From Bifidobacterium sp. ESL0784 (GTDB lineage Bacteria; Actinomycetota; Actinomycetes; Actinomycetales; Bifidobacteriaceae): 64,000 nt of DNA. The stretch covers positions 372,001-436,000 of the forward strand of contig NZ_JAQTHV010000004.1 in the NCBI RefSeq assembly GCF_029433295.1, read 5' to 3'. The notes under the pieces were generated by a model. That model searched no databases. It saw only the letters and a list, made by a program, of their open reading frames with translations, and had not been told where the DNA came from. Below, piece after piece: positions 29,625 through 39,562 of the stretch. Each line of letters begins with the position of its first letter. Within the stretch, counting starts at the first letter, position 1. The translations under genes were made by a program, and so were the position numbers.

Positions 29625-30299
29625 ATGGCAAACACCATTTCCATCGAAGGCGAAGTCCGCAACGAGTTCGGCAAGGGCGCTGCCCGCCGCATGCGCGTGG
29701 CCAAGGAGATTCCGGCCACCATCTACGCCGGCGGCAACGATCCTGTTTTCGTTAAGCTCCCCATGCGTGAGACCACGCTGGCCCTGCGCCGTACCAACGC
29801 TCTGTTCACCATCAAGTACGGCAAGGATTCCAAGATGGCCGTCGTCAAGGATGTCCAGCGCAACCCTGTCAAGCGGATCATCGAGCACATCGACTTCTAC
29901 GAAGTCAAGGCCGGCGAGAAGATCGAGGTCGACGTCCCGGTCTTCGCTATCGGCACCCCGAAGGGCGCTGCTGTCGCGTTCGTCGACATCCAGCAGCTGC
30001 GAGTGCGCGCCAGCGTCGACCAGCTGCCCGAGCGCATCGATGTCAACGTCGATGGCCTGCAGGACGGCGAGAAGGTCTTCGCCAAGGATCTCGACATGCC
30101 TAAGGGCGTCGAATTCGTCAACACCGATCCTGAAGAGTCCGTTGTCACCGTCGAGGTGCCTGAAGATGCTACCGCCACCACTGCGGTCTCCGCTGAGGAT
30201 ACCGCTGCCGCCGGCGCTGAAGGTGCTGAAGGCGCCGTTGCTGAGGGCGATGCTGCTGCCGCAGCCCCTGCTGCTGACGCCGATGCCGACAAGAAGTGA
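29625..30299 (+). CDS. rplY: 50S ribosomal protein L25 (Ctc/TL5 form)
   Basis: L25 binds 5S rRNA in the large subunit. The 224-residue protein has the N-terminal 5S-binding domain (GKGAARRMRVAKEIPATIYAGG) and the additional TL5/Ctc beta domain (VDVPVFAIGTPKGAAVAF). The last ~50 residues are an Ala/Glu/Asp-rich low-complexity tail ending in DADADKK. AAGGAG precedes the ATG. A strong terminator follows. Confidence 0.95.
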   Translation: MANTISIEGEVRNEFGKGAARRMRVAKEIPATIYAGGNDPVFVKLPMRETTLALRRTNALFTIKYGKDSKMAVVKDVQRNPVKRIIEHIDFYEVKAGEKIEVDVPVFAIGTPKGAAVAFVDIQQLRVRASVDQLPERIDVNVDGLQDGEKVFAKDLDMPKGVEFVNTDPEESVVTVEVPEDATATTAVSAEDTAAAGAEGAEGAVAEGDAAAAAPAADADADKK

Positions 30300-30351
30300 T
30301 GTCGCCTTTGACGCGATGTGAATGCTTCCGCTGACACGGTGGTTTTATTTT

Positions 30352-30395
30352 CGACCCGTACCTTCCAAACAATCGTGGAAGGTATGGGTCGTTTT
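30352..30395 (+). terminator. Rho-independent terminator after rplY
   Basis: A 16-bp stem (one G-T wobble) joins 30352-30367 and 30376-30391 around the loop AACAATCG and is followed by TTTTGTCTT. Confidence 0.9.
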
Positions 30396-30477
30396 GTCTT
30401 CGTATTTGAGGTCGATCCTGGTCTGATGTCGCATTGGTCGTCTTTTCATAATGTGAACGATTTCACCATACCTGTGC

Positions 30478-30553
30478 GGTTATGTGCGAAAGTAGCAGCA
30501 TAACCAAGCGCCACAAGCGTATGGTAAACCATAATTCCGGCCGCCACGACGGC
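30478..30553 (+). promoter_or_regulatory. Three consecutive hairpins in the ilvE leader
   Basis: GGTTATG/CATAACC (30478-30484 and 30499-30505), TATGGT/ACCATA with a 2-nt loop (30520-30525 and 30528-30533) and GCCG/CGGC (30540-30543 and 30550-30553) follow one another in the 75 bases before ilvE. A reading frame ending at 30503 stops inside the first stem, but it is not rich in branched-chain residues and has a poor ribosome site. Confidence 0.35.
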
Positions 30554-30574
30554 TGAAGTAAAGAAGAAGTGCAA

Positions 30575-31702
30575 ATGACTGAGCAATCCCATCATGATCC
30601 CGCGGAGTTGTCGAAACTCGCTGAACCGTTCAAGGTCCTCGACAACCCGCATCCTGCCTCCGACGCCGAACGCGCGAAGCTGATTGACAAGCCGGCTTTT
30701 GGCCAGCTCTTCAGTGACAATATGACCCACATGGTCTGGCACAAGGACAGTGGCTGGGGAGATCGTCAAGTCGAGCCTTACGGCCCTCTGGCCATGAGCC
30801 CCGGTGCCTCCGTCCTGCATTACGCACAGGAGTGCTTCGAAGGCCTCAAGGCCTATCGTCACGCCGACGGCAGCACTTGGCTGTTCCGTCCGGATGCCAA
30901 TGCCGAGCGTTTCGCCAATTCCGCCAAGCGTCTGTATTTGCCCGAGCTTTCCAAAGATGATTTCCTGGGTTCCGTCGCTGCGCTGGTCAAGCGCGATGTC
31001 GACTGGGTGCCGACCCGCCGCGAATACACGCTGTACATGCGTCCGTTCATGTTCGCCTCCGAGGCGTTCCTTGGCGTGCGTGCACCTGAGACCGTCGACT
31101 ATTGCGTTATCGCCTCGCCTTCCGGCCCGTACTTCCCGGGCGGCGTCAAGCCGGTGAGCATCTGGGTGGAAGACAAGTGGTTCCGTACCGGCCCTGGCGG
31201 CACCGGCTTCGCCAAGTGCGGCGGCAATTACGCGGCATCGCTTTTGGGCGAATACCGCGGTGCCGACCACGGCTGCGAGCAGGTCTGCTTCGTCGACGCG
31301 GCCACCAAGACCTACCTTGAGGAACTCGGCGGCATGAACATGTTCACCGTCCACAAGGACGGCCACCTTGAGACTCCGTCGCTGACCGGCAACATTCTGC
31401 CTGGTGTCACCCGTCGTTCGCTCATCCAGCTGGCTCAGGACAAGGGTCACGATGTGGTCGAGACCATGATCAAGCTTGACGACCTGCTCGAAGACATCAA
31501 GTCCGGCGAGGTCACCGAGGTATTCGCCTGCGGCACCGCAGCGATCATCACGCCAATCGGCCGCTTCAAGTCGGAGAAGTTCGACGTCGCGGTCAACGGC
31601 GGCAAGTCCGGCGACCTGACCATCAAGCTGCGCGACGAACTGCTTGGCATCCAGATGGGCGAGATCGAAGATCCGCACGACTGGATGTGGAAGGTCTGCT
31701 GA
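30575..31702 (+). CDS. ilvE: Branched-chain amino acid aminotransferase
   Basis: IlvE transfers amino groups between glutamate and the 2-oxo acids of leucine, isoleucine and valine, using PLP. The 375-residue class IV protein has the PLP lysine in TGFAKCGGNYAASLLGEY, plus SPGASVLHYAQECFEGLKAYR and LPGVTRRSLIQLAQDKGHDVVE. The C-terminal region has EVFACGTAAIITPIG. A GTG at 30569 is possible, but the ATG at 30575 gives the usual N-terminus after a purine-rich AAGAAGAAG. It is transcribed alone. Confidence 0.95.
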   Translation: MTEQSHHDPAELSKLAEPFKVLDNPHPASDAERAKLIDKPAFGQLFSDNMTHMVWHKDSGWGDRQVEPYGPLAMSPGASVLHYAQECFEGLKAYRHADGSTWLFRPDANAERFANSAKRLYLPELSKDDFLGSVAALVKRDVDWVPTRREYTLYMRPFMFASEAFLGVRAPETVDYCVIASPSGPYFPGGVKPVSIWVEDKWFRTGPGGTGFAKCGGNYAASLLGEYRGADHGCEQVCFVDAATKTYLEELGGMNMFTVHKDGHLETPSLTGNILPGVTRRSLIQLAQDKGHDVVETMIKLDDLLEDIKSGEVTEVFACGTAAIITPIGRFKSEKFDVAVNGGKSGDLTIKLRDELLGIQMGEIEDPHDWMWKVC

Positions 31703-31736
31703 GCGAAGGTTTTCGCTTAACTGACTTTTAGTTTTC

Positions 31737-31786
31737 AAACGGCCTGTGGTGTTTCCTGAACTTCTGGAGATGCTGCAGGCCGTTTT
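31737..31786 (+). terminator. Terminator after ilvE
   Basis: AAACGGCCTG (31737-31746) and CAGGCCGTTT (31776-31785) form a 10-bp stem with a 29-nt loop, followed by TGC. A small AGCGAA/TTTCGCT stem precedes it directly at the stop codon. Confidence 0.65.
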
Positions 31787-31924
31787 GCTATGTGTTTCTG
31801 ACGATATTTATCTGAATGAAAACAGTGAAGACACAGTGATAGTCGCTGTGCTGTATCGATGTGATACAGAATTTTAGGTATTGCAAAACATTTGGCGGTT
31901 CATGGTCAGGTTTTGGCCGTCGTT

Positions 31925-31933
31925 TGGTATACT
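31925..31933 (+). promoter_or_regulatory. Extended -10 promoter element
   Basis: TGGTATACT is an extended -10 (TGn-TATACT), 42 bases before the start of the UPF0126 gene. No -35 is evident, as is usual for extended -10 promoters. Confidence 0.45.
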
Positions 31934-31974
31934 TTGCTATTGGCCTTTATACAACTTAACGAAGGATGTGCGGT

Positions 31975-32688
31975 ATGCAGTTGGCGCTGGAAAGTAACGT
32001 CTTTTTCTGGGCCATCGAATATATCGCGACCTTCTGCTGTGGCCTTTTGGGCGGACTCTGCGCGGTCAAGAAAAAATACGATTTCATTGCCATATTGATG
32101 ACCGTCTGGCTCACCGGCCTCGGCGGCGGCATCATCCGTGACGTGCTGCTCGGTATATTCCCGCCTGTCGGCGTTTCAGACAAGGGGCTTATCATCACCT
32201 CGCTGCTTGCCAGCGTGACGGTGGCCATCATTTATCCCGAAGTCGACAGGCTCAAATGGATCATGGTCGCTCTCGACGCGCTGGCGCTCGGCCTCTACGC
32301 GGTCAACGGTACGCAAAAAGCATTGATTTACCACACATCGGGCATGACGGCGGTGTTCATGGGCCTGATTACGGCCATCGGTGGAGGCCTCATTCGAGAT
32401 ATCCTCATCAACGATGTCCCGTCGGTCATTCGCGACAGCCACTGGTACGCGGTTCCGGCGTTGATCGGCAGCGTCCTTACGGTCTTCGTTACGCGCGCCT
32501 ATCAGGGCGGGCATATCCCGTTCAGTCTTGAAGTGACGTTCGATATCGCCATCGTCGCTTTCGTCGTCATTCTGCGTGTGCTGTCCGTACGCTTCGATTG
32601 GAAGGTCCCCGGCGCCATCAGACGGCACCACACCTACCTGCCATTGCCTGTCAAAAACGACGAAGACGAGAAAACCGATAATAGGTGA
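31975..32688 (+). CDS. UPF0126 / TRIC-type membrane protein
   Basis: A 237-residue protein with about seven transmembrane helices and the duplicated UPF0126 pattern: TGLGGGIIRDVLLGIFPP in the first half and TAIGGGLIRDILINDVP in the second. The family includes bacterial trimeric intracellular cation (TRIC) channels and glycine-transport-linked YicG. The ATG at 31966 abuts the GAAGG ribosome site at 31961-31965, so the ATG at 31975 (9-base spacing) is preferred. Ion or substrate specificity is not known. Confidence 0.88.
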   Translation: MQLALESNVFFWAIEYIATFCCGLLGGLCAVKKKYDFIAILMTVWLTGLGGGIIRDVLLGIFPPVGVSDKGLIITSLLASVTVAIIYPEVDRLKWIMVALDALALGLYAVNGTQKALIYHTSGMTAVFMGLITAIGGGLIRDILINDVPSVIRDSHWYAVPALIGSVLTVFVTRAYQGGHIPFSLEVTFDIAIVAFVVILRVLSVRFDWKVPGAIRRHHTYLPLPVKNDEDEKTDNR

Positions 32689-33026
32689 ATGCTGTACAAA
32701 TAATTGTCTCTTGAAGAATCTGTAACGAAACGCTAAAGTCCTGCGGCGTGCATCATGGCCTTGGCTTGTCTGCAGTTAGTTGTCTGACGGCCAACACCAA
32801 CGATGCTCCGAGTCATCGGACAACTGGACACGCCTAATTATTACCAGTGTTCGGGAAAAAGAAAATTATCATCTATAGTGTTATTAGTCACATTTCTATG
32901 GTGACTAATAAAGGTTGAATGGCTGTTTTATCTGATTCAGCCGAGTTGGCTCATTCGACGTCTGAGGGAGTTAACTCATTGGATTTGTTCGTTTTTTAAG
33001 TAATGAATCGACTTGAAGGGAGCAAC
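32689..33026. other. Non-coding region upstream of the ABC exporter
   Basis: About 340 AT-rich bases with no supported gene. The region holds a candidate promoter (TTCGGG at 32850-32855, TATAGT at 32874-32879, 18-bp spacing) and an 11-bp inverted repeat just downstream of it. The last 20 bases hold the ribosome site AAGGGAG of the exporter gene. Confidence 0.5.
32881..32911. promoter_or_regulatory. 11-bp inverted repeat at the expected +1 of the exporter promoter
   Basis: TTATTAGTCAC (32881-32891) and GTGACTAATAA (32901-32911) are perfect inverted copies with a 9-bp centre. Placed immediately after a candidate -10 (TATAGT), this is the position of a repressor operator. It could instead be a leader hairpin. 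Confidence 0.45.
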
Positions 33027-34924
33027 ATGTCGATTGGCGATAGTACGAGGGATGATAAGCCTTCAACAAAGGGGCGTTCTCGCATCTCGTCTCTGACGAC
33101 ATTGCGGAAGTCATCACGGCTATTGATGGCAGTGGCACCGATATCCGTCATTGTCCTCCTCATTCTTACTGTGGTGCGGGCCCTGCTGTCGCCCCTACAG
33201 ATTTTGGCCACAACGCAGATCGTGAATTCCGTGGGTACAGGTTTGCTCCCGAAGGTTGTCGATTCGGCGGTACTTTTCGCTGTGGTCCTACTGTCAATGT
33301 TCGTTGCCGAGAATGTCATTAAATATCTATCCGATTCAATTCGAGAAAAACTATCCTACTGTGCTAATTGCAGTATCGTCGATAAGCTCACTACGCTCGA
33401 AACGCAGCAGTTTGAGGATGCGGAGACCTTCGATCGCATACAGCGGGCCGGAGGAGATACCGGCGGACATATTTTCAATATATTTGATAGTGCACGTGAT
33501 TTTCTGCAGTCGTTCCTCACTATTGTATCCGTATTCTCTTTACTGGTTTCATGGAACAAATGGGTGGCCTTTTTCCTTCTGCTGGCGCCTATTCTAGGTA
33601 CCATCGGCACATTGATGGCCAGTTCCAAACAGTACAATATCGATTACCAGCGGGCAGGGGAAAACGCTTGTCGGACTATTATCGTTCGATTCTGACTTCG
33701 GATAATGCAGCCAAGGAAGTCCATCTGTTTGGTCTGGGTGGTTTGTTGTCAGGGCGTTATAAGACGCTTATCGGTGGTTTTCTCAAACAGGATCTCGCTA
33801 TGTCACGTACCTATCTGTGGATTGCGCTTGGCTTGGGGATTCTTACGACTCTGGCCAATATCGCGGCGGTCGCCGTGGGCGCGATTCAGGCTATGCATAC
33901 AGGCGATGTCGGGCAGCTGGCCGGTTATATCAGTGCGACAGGGTCATTCGGGCAATCGGTATTATACATTTTGGTTTCGGTCTCCAGCATTTATCAGAGT
34001 CTGCTTTACGCCGGCAATTGGGTTCATCTCATGGACACCGAGCCGGCTGTGATTCGCTCCGGCGGCAAGAAACTCGATGATGGAACGCCCGTGACCGTTT
34101 CTTTCCGAAACGTCAGATTTGCCTATCCTGGTTCCACCGATGGCAAAGAAATTCTTCATGGTGTCTCTTTTGATCTTCCCGCCGGTCAATGTTCGGCTCT
34201 TGTCGGACTCAATGGTGCAGGTAAATCAACGATCGCAAAACTGATTTTACGTGTCTATGAGCCCACTTCCGGGTCGATTCTCATTAACGGCAGGGATATC
34301 AGTGAGTATTCCCGTGCGTCATTGTACGAGAGGTGTTCCGCGATTTTCCAGGATTATATACGATACGAGCGGCCCTTACGTGAGAATGTGGGATTTGGCG
34401 ATCCGGGTGGAATCGACGATGATGATGCCATTGAACATGCGCTTGATCTGGTAGGGATGAAGGGTCTGGGGCAGTCGCTGCCCGAGGGGCTGGATACTGT
34501 ATTGGGAAGGCACTTCGAAGGCGGTTACCAACTTTCCATCGGGCAATGGCAGCGCGTCGCCCTGGCCCGAGCTTTGTTCAGGCGGCCGTCATTGCTTATT
34601 ATGGATGAGCCGACCGCATCCGTGGACACCCTTTCCGAGAAGCACTTCTTCGACTCACTGGATCGGGCGGATAGCACGGAGGAAGGGTCGCGGCGCACCA
34701 CCATCCTCATCGCCCATCGTTTCACCACCATCACCCACGCCAGTCATATAGTCGTCCTGCGTGACGGCGATATAGTCGGAGAGGGCGATCACGAGACATT
34801 ATTGTCCGATTGCACGTATTACCGCAGTTTATATGAGGCCCAAGTGGTCAGTCAGCGGCACGAGGATCCCGCATCGATGCTGCGTCCGGAGAATATCGAA
34901 GGTACTTCTCGTTGTAGCCCTTGA
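33027..34924 (+). pseudogene. ABC exporter (fused TMD-NBD), frameshifted
   Basis: This would encode a ~632-residue half-exporter: transmembrane helices in the first ~330 residues, then an ATPase with Walker A GLNGAGKSTIAK, signature QLSIGQWQRVALARAL (Ile in place of the first Gly of LSGGQ), Walker B SLLIMDEPTASVD and switch IAHRFTTITHASH. The frame breaks at 33657-33665 in the tract GGGGAAAA: the first frame runs to a TGA at 33693-33695, while QRAGE-KRLSDYYRSILTS continues in the -1 frame. One missing G or A explains it. AAGGGAG before the ATG at 33027 sets the start. Sequencing error, phase variation or true decay are all possible. Substrate unknown; peptide or drug export is typical of the family. 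Confidence 0.8.
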
Positions 34925-35092
34925 TTGTTCGCAGATTCTGTCATCGCATTGGCTGGAATTCCAGATATTCGAATTCCATGCGAACGACAAAAGTCGCGAA
35001 AAATGGTCTGAAAACGTGCTTTTCGTCGTGTGGGCGGGCGTTGATTTTGTGCTAGCATTCGAAAATCGCATTCAAAGATGGAGGAGGTAATC

Positions 35093-36290
35093 ATGCAAGA
35101 AGATGAAAAGAGAATTACTCGTGATGTCGCCACTTCGACCACGTTGTCGGAGGACGGCAATAATGCTGCCGGTGAAAATGAATATGCGGCTAACAAACAT
35201 TCCATGTTATTGGAAAGCAAGCAACCGCAGGATTCGGAAGTAGCCCCTGAAAATACTGTCACGATTACGAACGTGCCCGATGACCCTGAACGCTTGATTA
35301 ACTCAGGTTCGTCTGGTGATTCAACAAAAGCAAATTCATCTGCTCAAGATGAGCAACACACGTCTGAACAGATACGAAGAAAGGCTGTGGGGCACCAGGC
35401 CGCAATCATCTGGGGCTTTCATAGTGCTGTGGCTCGTATTGCAGGTGATTGGTGTTGTTTTCGCCATGATTGGCCATATGCCGGAGAAGAAGACAGACGC
35501 CGTGGTCGGCACCGTCAGTGAGCCGATCGCCATCCTTGTCGTGCTGCTGGCGTGTCGGAAGCTCTATATCGACAAATCGCAAGGCTCAAGGTCAATCCGT
35601 TTCACGATACGCCTCTCATCCCGAAAACCGATGAACTGGCGGATGTGGCTCTGCTTGCTTATTGTGATGCTGGCTTTCTCGGCGGTCGGTGACCTGTTCG
35701 CCCAAGGTTTCCAAGGCGCGCTAGATCTGTTGGGATGGTCGCAACATAGCAATGGCGACGAGATCGACCAGATGGTGAGCAGCTCGATCTTCGGTCTGCT
35801 TTCGTTGGGTTTCGTCGGGCCTGTGACCGAGGAGCTGCTGATGCGTGGCATCGTGATGCCGAATCTGGAACACTATGGCAGGATTTTCGCCATCGTAACT
35901 TCAGCGTTGCTGTTCGGCTTCATCCATGGCGACATCAGCCAAGGATTCAATGCCGTACTGCTGGGCTTGGTGCTCGGTTGGATGGCCAGCGAGTATTCTG
36001 TCGCATGGTCGATGAGCGTGCATATCTTCTACAATCTCGTGATTTGCGAAGGAGTCGGCAGGCTGTTCGGCATGCTTGCCAAGCCCACGCAGACCGTGGC
36101 GCAGTGGACGTTTGATGGTGTCTTCTTCGTCGTCGCCATCGTGTTGGTGGTGGTGAACAAGGACAAGATCATGGCTTGGTACCGCCGCAACCGTAGCCCC
36201 AAGCACACCTACCGTGGCTGGCGCTCACCGCTGTTCATCTTCACCTTGGCGGCGTTCCTCTTCTTCGCGCTGACCAGGATTTCTTTCTGA
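35093..36290 (+). pseudogene. CPBP-family intramembrane protease, frameshifted
   Basis: The CPBP (CAAX protease / bacteriocin-processing) motifs are in the second frame: EELLMRG (EExxxR), FGFIHGD (FxxxH) and HIFYN (HxxxN), amid about seven helices. The only good start is the ATG at 35093 after GGAGGAGGT, in the other frame, encoding an acidic Ser/Asn-rich ~105-residue N-terminus (MQEDEKRITRDVATSTT...). The frames join around 35412-35425, where one extra base in GGGG or TTT of ctggggctttcat accounts for the shift. Repaired, it would be ~398 residues. The second frame alone has only a GTG at 35316 without a ribosome site. It lies 170 bases after the broken ABC exporter gene. Confidence 0.78.
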
Positions 36291-36333
36291 GCCTCGGTTC
36301 CGATGTGGCGGAGTCGACGGTGCAAATAACAAA

Positions 36334-36381
36334 ACTCCTCCGGTTCCCAAAGGATATTGAAATCCCGGAAACCGAAGGAGT
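36334..36381 (-). terminator. Terminator after rpsT (probably bidirectional)
   Basis: A 15-bp stem with two G-T wobbles joins 36367-36381 and 36334-36348, and on the minus strand is followed by TTTTG. It lies between convergent rpsT and the CPBP gene and may serve both. Confidence 0.8.
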
Positions 36382-36419
36382 CTTTACTGGCCCTATGGTC
36401 GATGCCTAAAGCGAAAAGC

Positions 36420-36680
36420 TCACATCTTGTTGATGGCGACTGCGAGATTCGACTTGCGGTTGGCGGCCTGGTTCTTATGAACCACGCCCGCGCTGGCGGC
36501 CTTGTCGAGCTTCTGGCCGGCGATCTGGTAAGCTGCCTCAGCGGCTGCCTTGTCTCCGGACTCGATGGCTTCACGGGTCTTGCGAATCGCAGTCTTCAGG
36601 CTGGACTTCACGGACACGTTGCGCTTGTGCGCCTTTTCATTGGTCAGCACGCGCTTCTTCTGCGACTTAATGTTTGCCAC
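36420..36680 (-). CDS. rpsT: 30S ribosomal protein S20
   Basis: S20 binds the 5' domain of 16S rRNA. The 86-residue protein reads [20 protein letters not shown] at the N-terminus and [17 protein letters not shown] near the C-terminus, both typical. An in-frame ATG at 36695 lies inside the ribosome-site region; GGAG 5 bases before a GTG at 36680 sets the start. It diverges from lepA, a conserved neighbourhood in many bacteria. Confidence 0.95.
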   Translation of the reverse strand: MANIKSQKKRVLTNEKAHKRNVSVKSSLKTAIRKTREAIESGDKAAAEAAYQIAGQKLDKAASAGVVHKNQAANRKSNLAVAINKM

Positions 36681-36938
36681 AATTTCTCCAAACAACGTTT
36701 TCTATAAGGACATACAAGACTTTAGAATAACACCTTATGCCGATATTTTGCGTTTATTTTACGAAATGACGTTATATGCATCGTCGTCACTCAATCGTTT
36801 TGTGCTGTGGCGTCCGTTCCTCCGACGATTTCACTGAAAAGCCTTTGCCCACCGCGGCCGATAGAATAAGGCTTAGTATAGGAAAACGGAATCAGAGAGA
36901 TCCCGCTAAGAAATGTTTGTGTATAAGGAGTGGCATCA

Positions 36939-38831
36939 GTGACTGAGGCGAAGAACAAACCGGGATTCACCGATCAATCGCTGATTCGCAATTTCTGTAT
37001 CATCGCGCATATCGACCACGGCAAGTCCACGGTGGCTGACCGCATCCTTCAGCTTTCCGGCATCGTGCCGCAACGTGAGATGCACGACCGGTTCCTAGAC
37101 CGCATGGACATCGAGCAGGAACGTGGTATCACCATCAAATCGCAGGCTGTGCGCGTGCCGTGGACCTTCGACGGGCAGGAATACACGCTCGGCATGATCG
37201 ACACCCCGGGCCACGTCGATTTCACCTATGAGGTTTCACGAGCCTTGGCGGCATGCGAAGGCGCGGTGCTGCTGGTCGATGCCACGCAGGGCATTGAGGC
37301 TCAGACGCTTTCCAATCTGTATATGGCCATCGAAGATGACCTGACTATCATTCCGGTTTTGAACAAGATTGACCTGCCCAGCGCCGAACCGGACAAACAC
37401 GCCGAAGAGATTGCAAATCTGCTGGGCTGCAAGCCTTCCGATGTACTGCGCGTTTCCGGCAAGACCGGCGAAGGCATCAAGGATTTGCTCGACCAGATTG
37501 TTCTGGAGATTCCAGCGCCGCATGGAGACCCGAAGGCTCCAGCGCGTGCGCTGATTTTCGATTCCGTCTACGACACCTATCGTGGTATCGTCACTTATAT
37601 TCGTATGGTCGACGGTGAGCTCAAAAGTCGTGAAAAAGTGCACATGATGGGCATCGGCATGACGCACGAACCCATCGAAATCGGTGTGATCAGCCCCGAT
37701 ATGACACCGACCAAAGCGCTTGGAGCCGGCGAGGTCGGTTACATCATCACCGGCGCGAAAGACGTCAGCCAGTCCAAGGTCGGCGACACTGTCACCTCGG
37801 CCGTGCGTCCGGCCAGCGAGCCGCTGCCTGGTTACCGCGACCCGCATCCGATGGTCTACGCCGGCATTTTTCCGATCGATAACGCCCAGTTCCCCGATCT
37901 GCGCGACGCGCTCGACAAACTCAAACTCAACGACGCCGCACTGACTTACGAACCGGAGACGTCGGTGGCGTTGGGCTTCGGCTTCCGTTGTGGTTTCCTT
38001 GGTCTGTTGCACATGGAGATTGTTGTAGAACGTCTGAGCCGTGAATTCGGACTCGACCTCATTTCCACCGCCCCGAACGTGACCTACAAGGTCACTACCG
38101 AGGATGGCACGGTGCATGAGGTCAACAACCCGAGCGAGTTCCCCGACGGCAAGATCAAGCAGATCGTCGAGCCGATGGTGGCGGCCGACATCATCACCCC
38201 CAAGGAGTTCATCGGCGCGGTGATGGACCTGTGCCAGGACCATCGCGGCGAGATGGGCACGATGGAATACCTGAGCGCGGAGCGCGTGGAGATGCACTAT
38301 CGAATCCCGCTGGCCGAAATCGTGTTCAACTTCTTCGACCAGCTCAAGAGCCGCACGAAGGGCTACGCCTCGCTTGACTACCACGAGGACGGCGAGCAGT
38401 CGGCCGACCTAGTGAAGGTCGACATCCTCATCCAGGGGGAGAAGGTCGACGCGTTCAGCGCCATCGTCCACCGCGACAAGTCCTATAGCTATGGCGTGAT
38501 GATGACCAAGAAACTCTCGAAGCTCATCCCGCGCCAGCAGTTCGAGATCCCGATCCAGGCGGCCATCGGCTCGCGCATCATCGCTCGCGAGAACATCCGC
38601 GCCCTGCGCAAGGACGTGCTCGCCAAGTGCTATGGCGGCGACATCACCCGTAAGCGCAAGCTGCTCGAGAAGCAGAAGGCCGGCAAGAAGCGCATGAAGA
38701 TGCTCGGCCACGTCGAGGTTCCGCAGGAGGCGTTTGTCGCCGCCTTGTCGACAGGCGAGGCCGGTCCCAATAAGTCCATGGACATCGACACCAAAAACAA
38801 GATTCGTGCCGCCGAAAAAGCGGTGAAGTAA
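36939..38831 (+). CDS. lepA: Elongation factor 4 (LepA)
   Basis: LepA is a ribosome-associated GTPase (back-translocation / initiation quality). G-motifs: [24 protein letters not shown] and NKIDLPSA; the C-terminal domain has the LepA-typical ending with [20 protein letters not shown]. The family's [56 protein letters not shown] is complete. A GTG at 36930 overlaps the AAGGAG ribosome site, so the GTG at 36939 with 8-base spacing is chosen (630 residues). Confidence 0.96.
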   Translation: MTEAKNKPGFTDQSLIRNFCIIAHIDHGKSTVADRILQLSGIVPQREMHDRFLDRMDIEQERGITIKSQAVRVPWTFDGQEYTLGMIDTPGHVDFTYEVSRALAACEGAVLLVDATQGIEAQTLSNLYMAIEDDLTIIPVLNKIDLPSAEPDKHAEEIANLLGCKPSDVLRVSGKTGEGIKDLLDQIVLEIPAPHGDPKAPARALIFDSVYDTYRGIVTYIRMVDGELKSREKVHMMGIGMTHEPIEIGVISPDMTPTKALGAGEVGYIITGAKDVSQSKVGDTVTSAVRPASEPLPGYRDPHPMVYAGIFPIDNAQFPDLRDALDKLKLNDAALTYEPETSVALGFGFRCGFLGLLHMEIVVERLSREFGLDLISTAPNVTYKVTTEDGTVHEVNNPSEFPDGKIKQIVEPMVAADIITPKEFIGAVMDLCQDHRGEMGTMEYLSAERVEMHYRIPLAEIVFNFFDQLKSRTKGYASLDYHEDGEQSADLVKVDILIQGEKVDAFSAIVHRDKSYSYGVMMTKKLSKLIPRQQFEIPIQAAIGSRIIARENIRALRKDVLAKCYGGDITRKRKLLEKQKAGKKRMKMLGHVEVPQEAFVAALSTGEAGPNKSMDIDTKNKIRAAEKAVK

Positions 38832-38840
38832 GGCTTCATA

Positions 38841-39521
38841 ATGGAACTGAGCGAAGCAATTCGGGTACGGCATGCTGTCAGACGCTATACGGACAAGCCG
38901 ATTCCGCAGGATATCGCCGACGAGCTTCAGAAGACCATCGACCAGTGCAATCGCGAAGGCAATCTGAGCATGCAGCTCAAGCTCAATGATCCTGCTGCGT
39001 TCGAAGGTTTCCTTACCGATTACGGTATCTACAAAGGTGCCCGTAATCTCGTCGCCATCGTGGCTGATAAAACGCCGGACTGGGAGGAACGTTGCGGCTA
39101 TTACGGTGCCCACGTTCTGCTGCGGGCAACCCAGCTTGGTCTGGATACCGGCTGGGTGCGGCAGTTCGGCAGGCATCTTTCCAAACACGTCGTCCTGGAA
39201 CGCGGCGAGCGCCCGAGATTTGCCATCGTCATGGGTTACGGCACCAATCACGGCCATCAGCATCGTTCCAAGCGTTACGACAAGGTCGCGCGCGTGCAAA
39301 AAGGTATAGAGACTCCAGAATGGTTTCGCAATGGAGTCGAGGCTTCATTGCTCGCACCCACGTCCCTGAACCAGCAAAAATTTGTTTTTACCCTTCAACC
39401 CGATGGTCGCACCGTCGAAGCCAAAGCCGGCCTGGGTCCTTGCACCCGCACCGACCTAGGAATTGCCAAATATCATTTCGAAATTGGTGCCGGCTCCGAC
39501 GCCGATTTCGTTTGGGCGTAA
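38841..39521 (+). CDS. Nitroreductase-family protein
   Basis: A 226-residue FMN-dependent nitroreductase-fold protein: IRVRHAVRRYTDKPIP at the N-terminus, a central flavin region (ERCGYYGAHVLLRATQLGLDTGWVRQ), and a C-terminal substrate loop (LLAPTSLNQQKFVF, where APTSLNQQ is the FMN-contact motif). The order of the motifs is like the TM1586-type nitroreductases, in which two half-domains are exchanged. It may reduce nitro groups or quinones; the physiological substrate is unknown. It follows lepA by 9 bases. Confidence 0.85.
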   Translation: MELSEAIRVRHAVRRYTDKPIPQDIADELQKTIDQCNREGNLSMQLKLNDPAAFEGFLTDYGIYKGARNLVAIVADKTPDWEERCGYYGAHVLLRATQLGLDTGWVRQFGRHLSKHVVLERGERPRFAIVMGYGTNHGHQHRSKRYDKVARVQKGIETPEWFRNGVEASLLAPTSLNQQKFVFTLQPDGRTVEAKAGLGPCTRTDLGIAKYHFEIGAGSDADFVWA

Positions 39522-39562
39522 ACGCTACTTATTTCTCATGATATTCCAACTGTTTACGGATG

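Noticed and set aside
30426..30503. Branched-chain leader peptide for ilvE
   Set aside because: The 25-codon frame has a poor ribosome site and no cluster of Leu, Ile or Val codons. It is kept only as part of the hairpin observation.
33651..33672. Programmed -1 ribosomal frameshift in the ABC exporter gene
   Set aside because: The in-frame codons are GGG GAA AAC, which do not form a canonical X XXY YYZ slippery heptamer, and no strong downstream stem or internal ribosome site is evident. A one-base deletion in the homopolymer is simpler.
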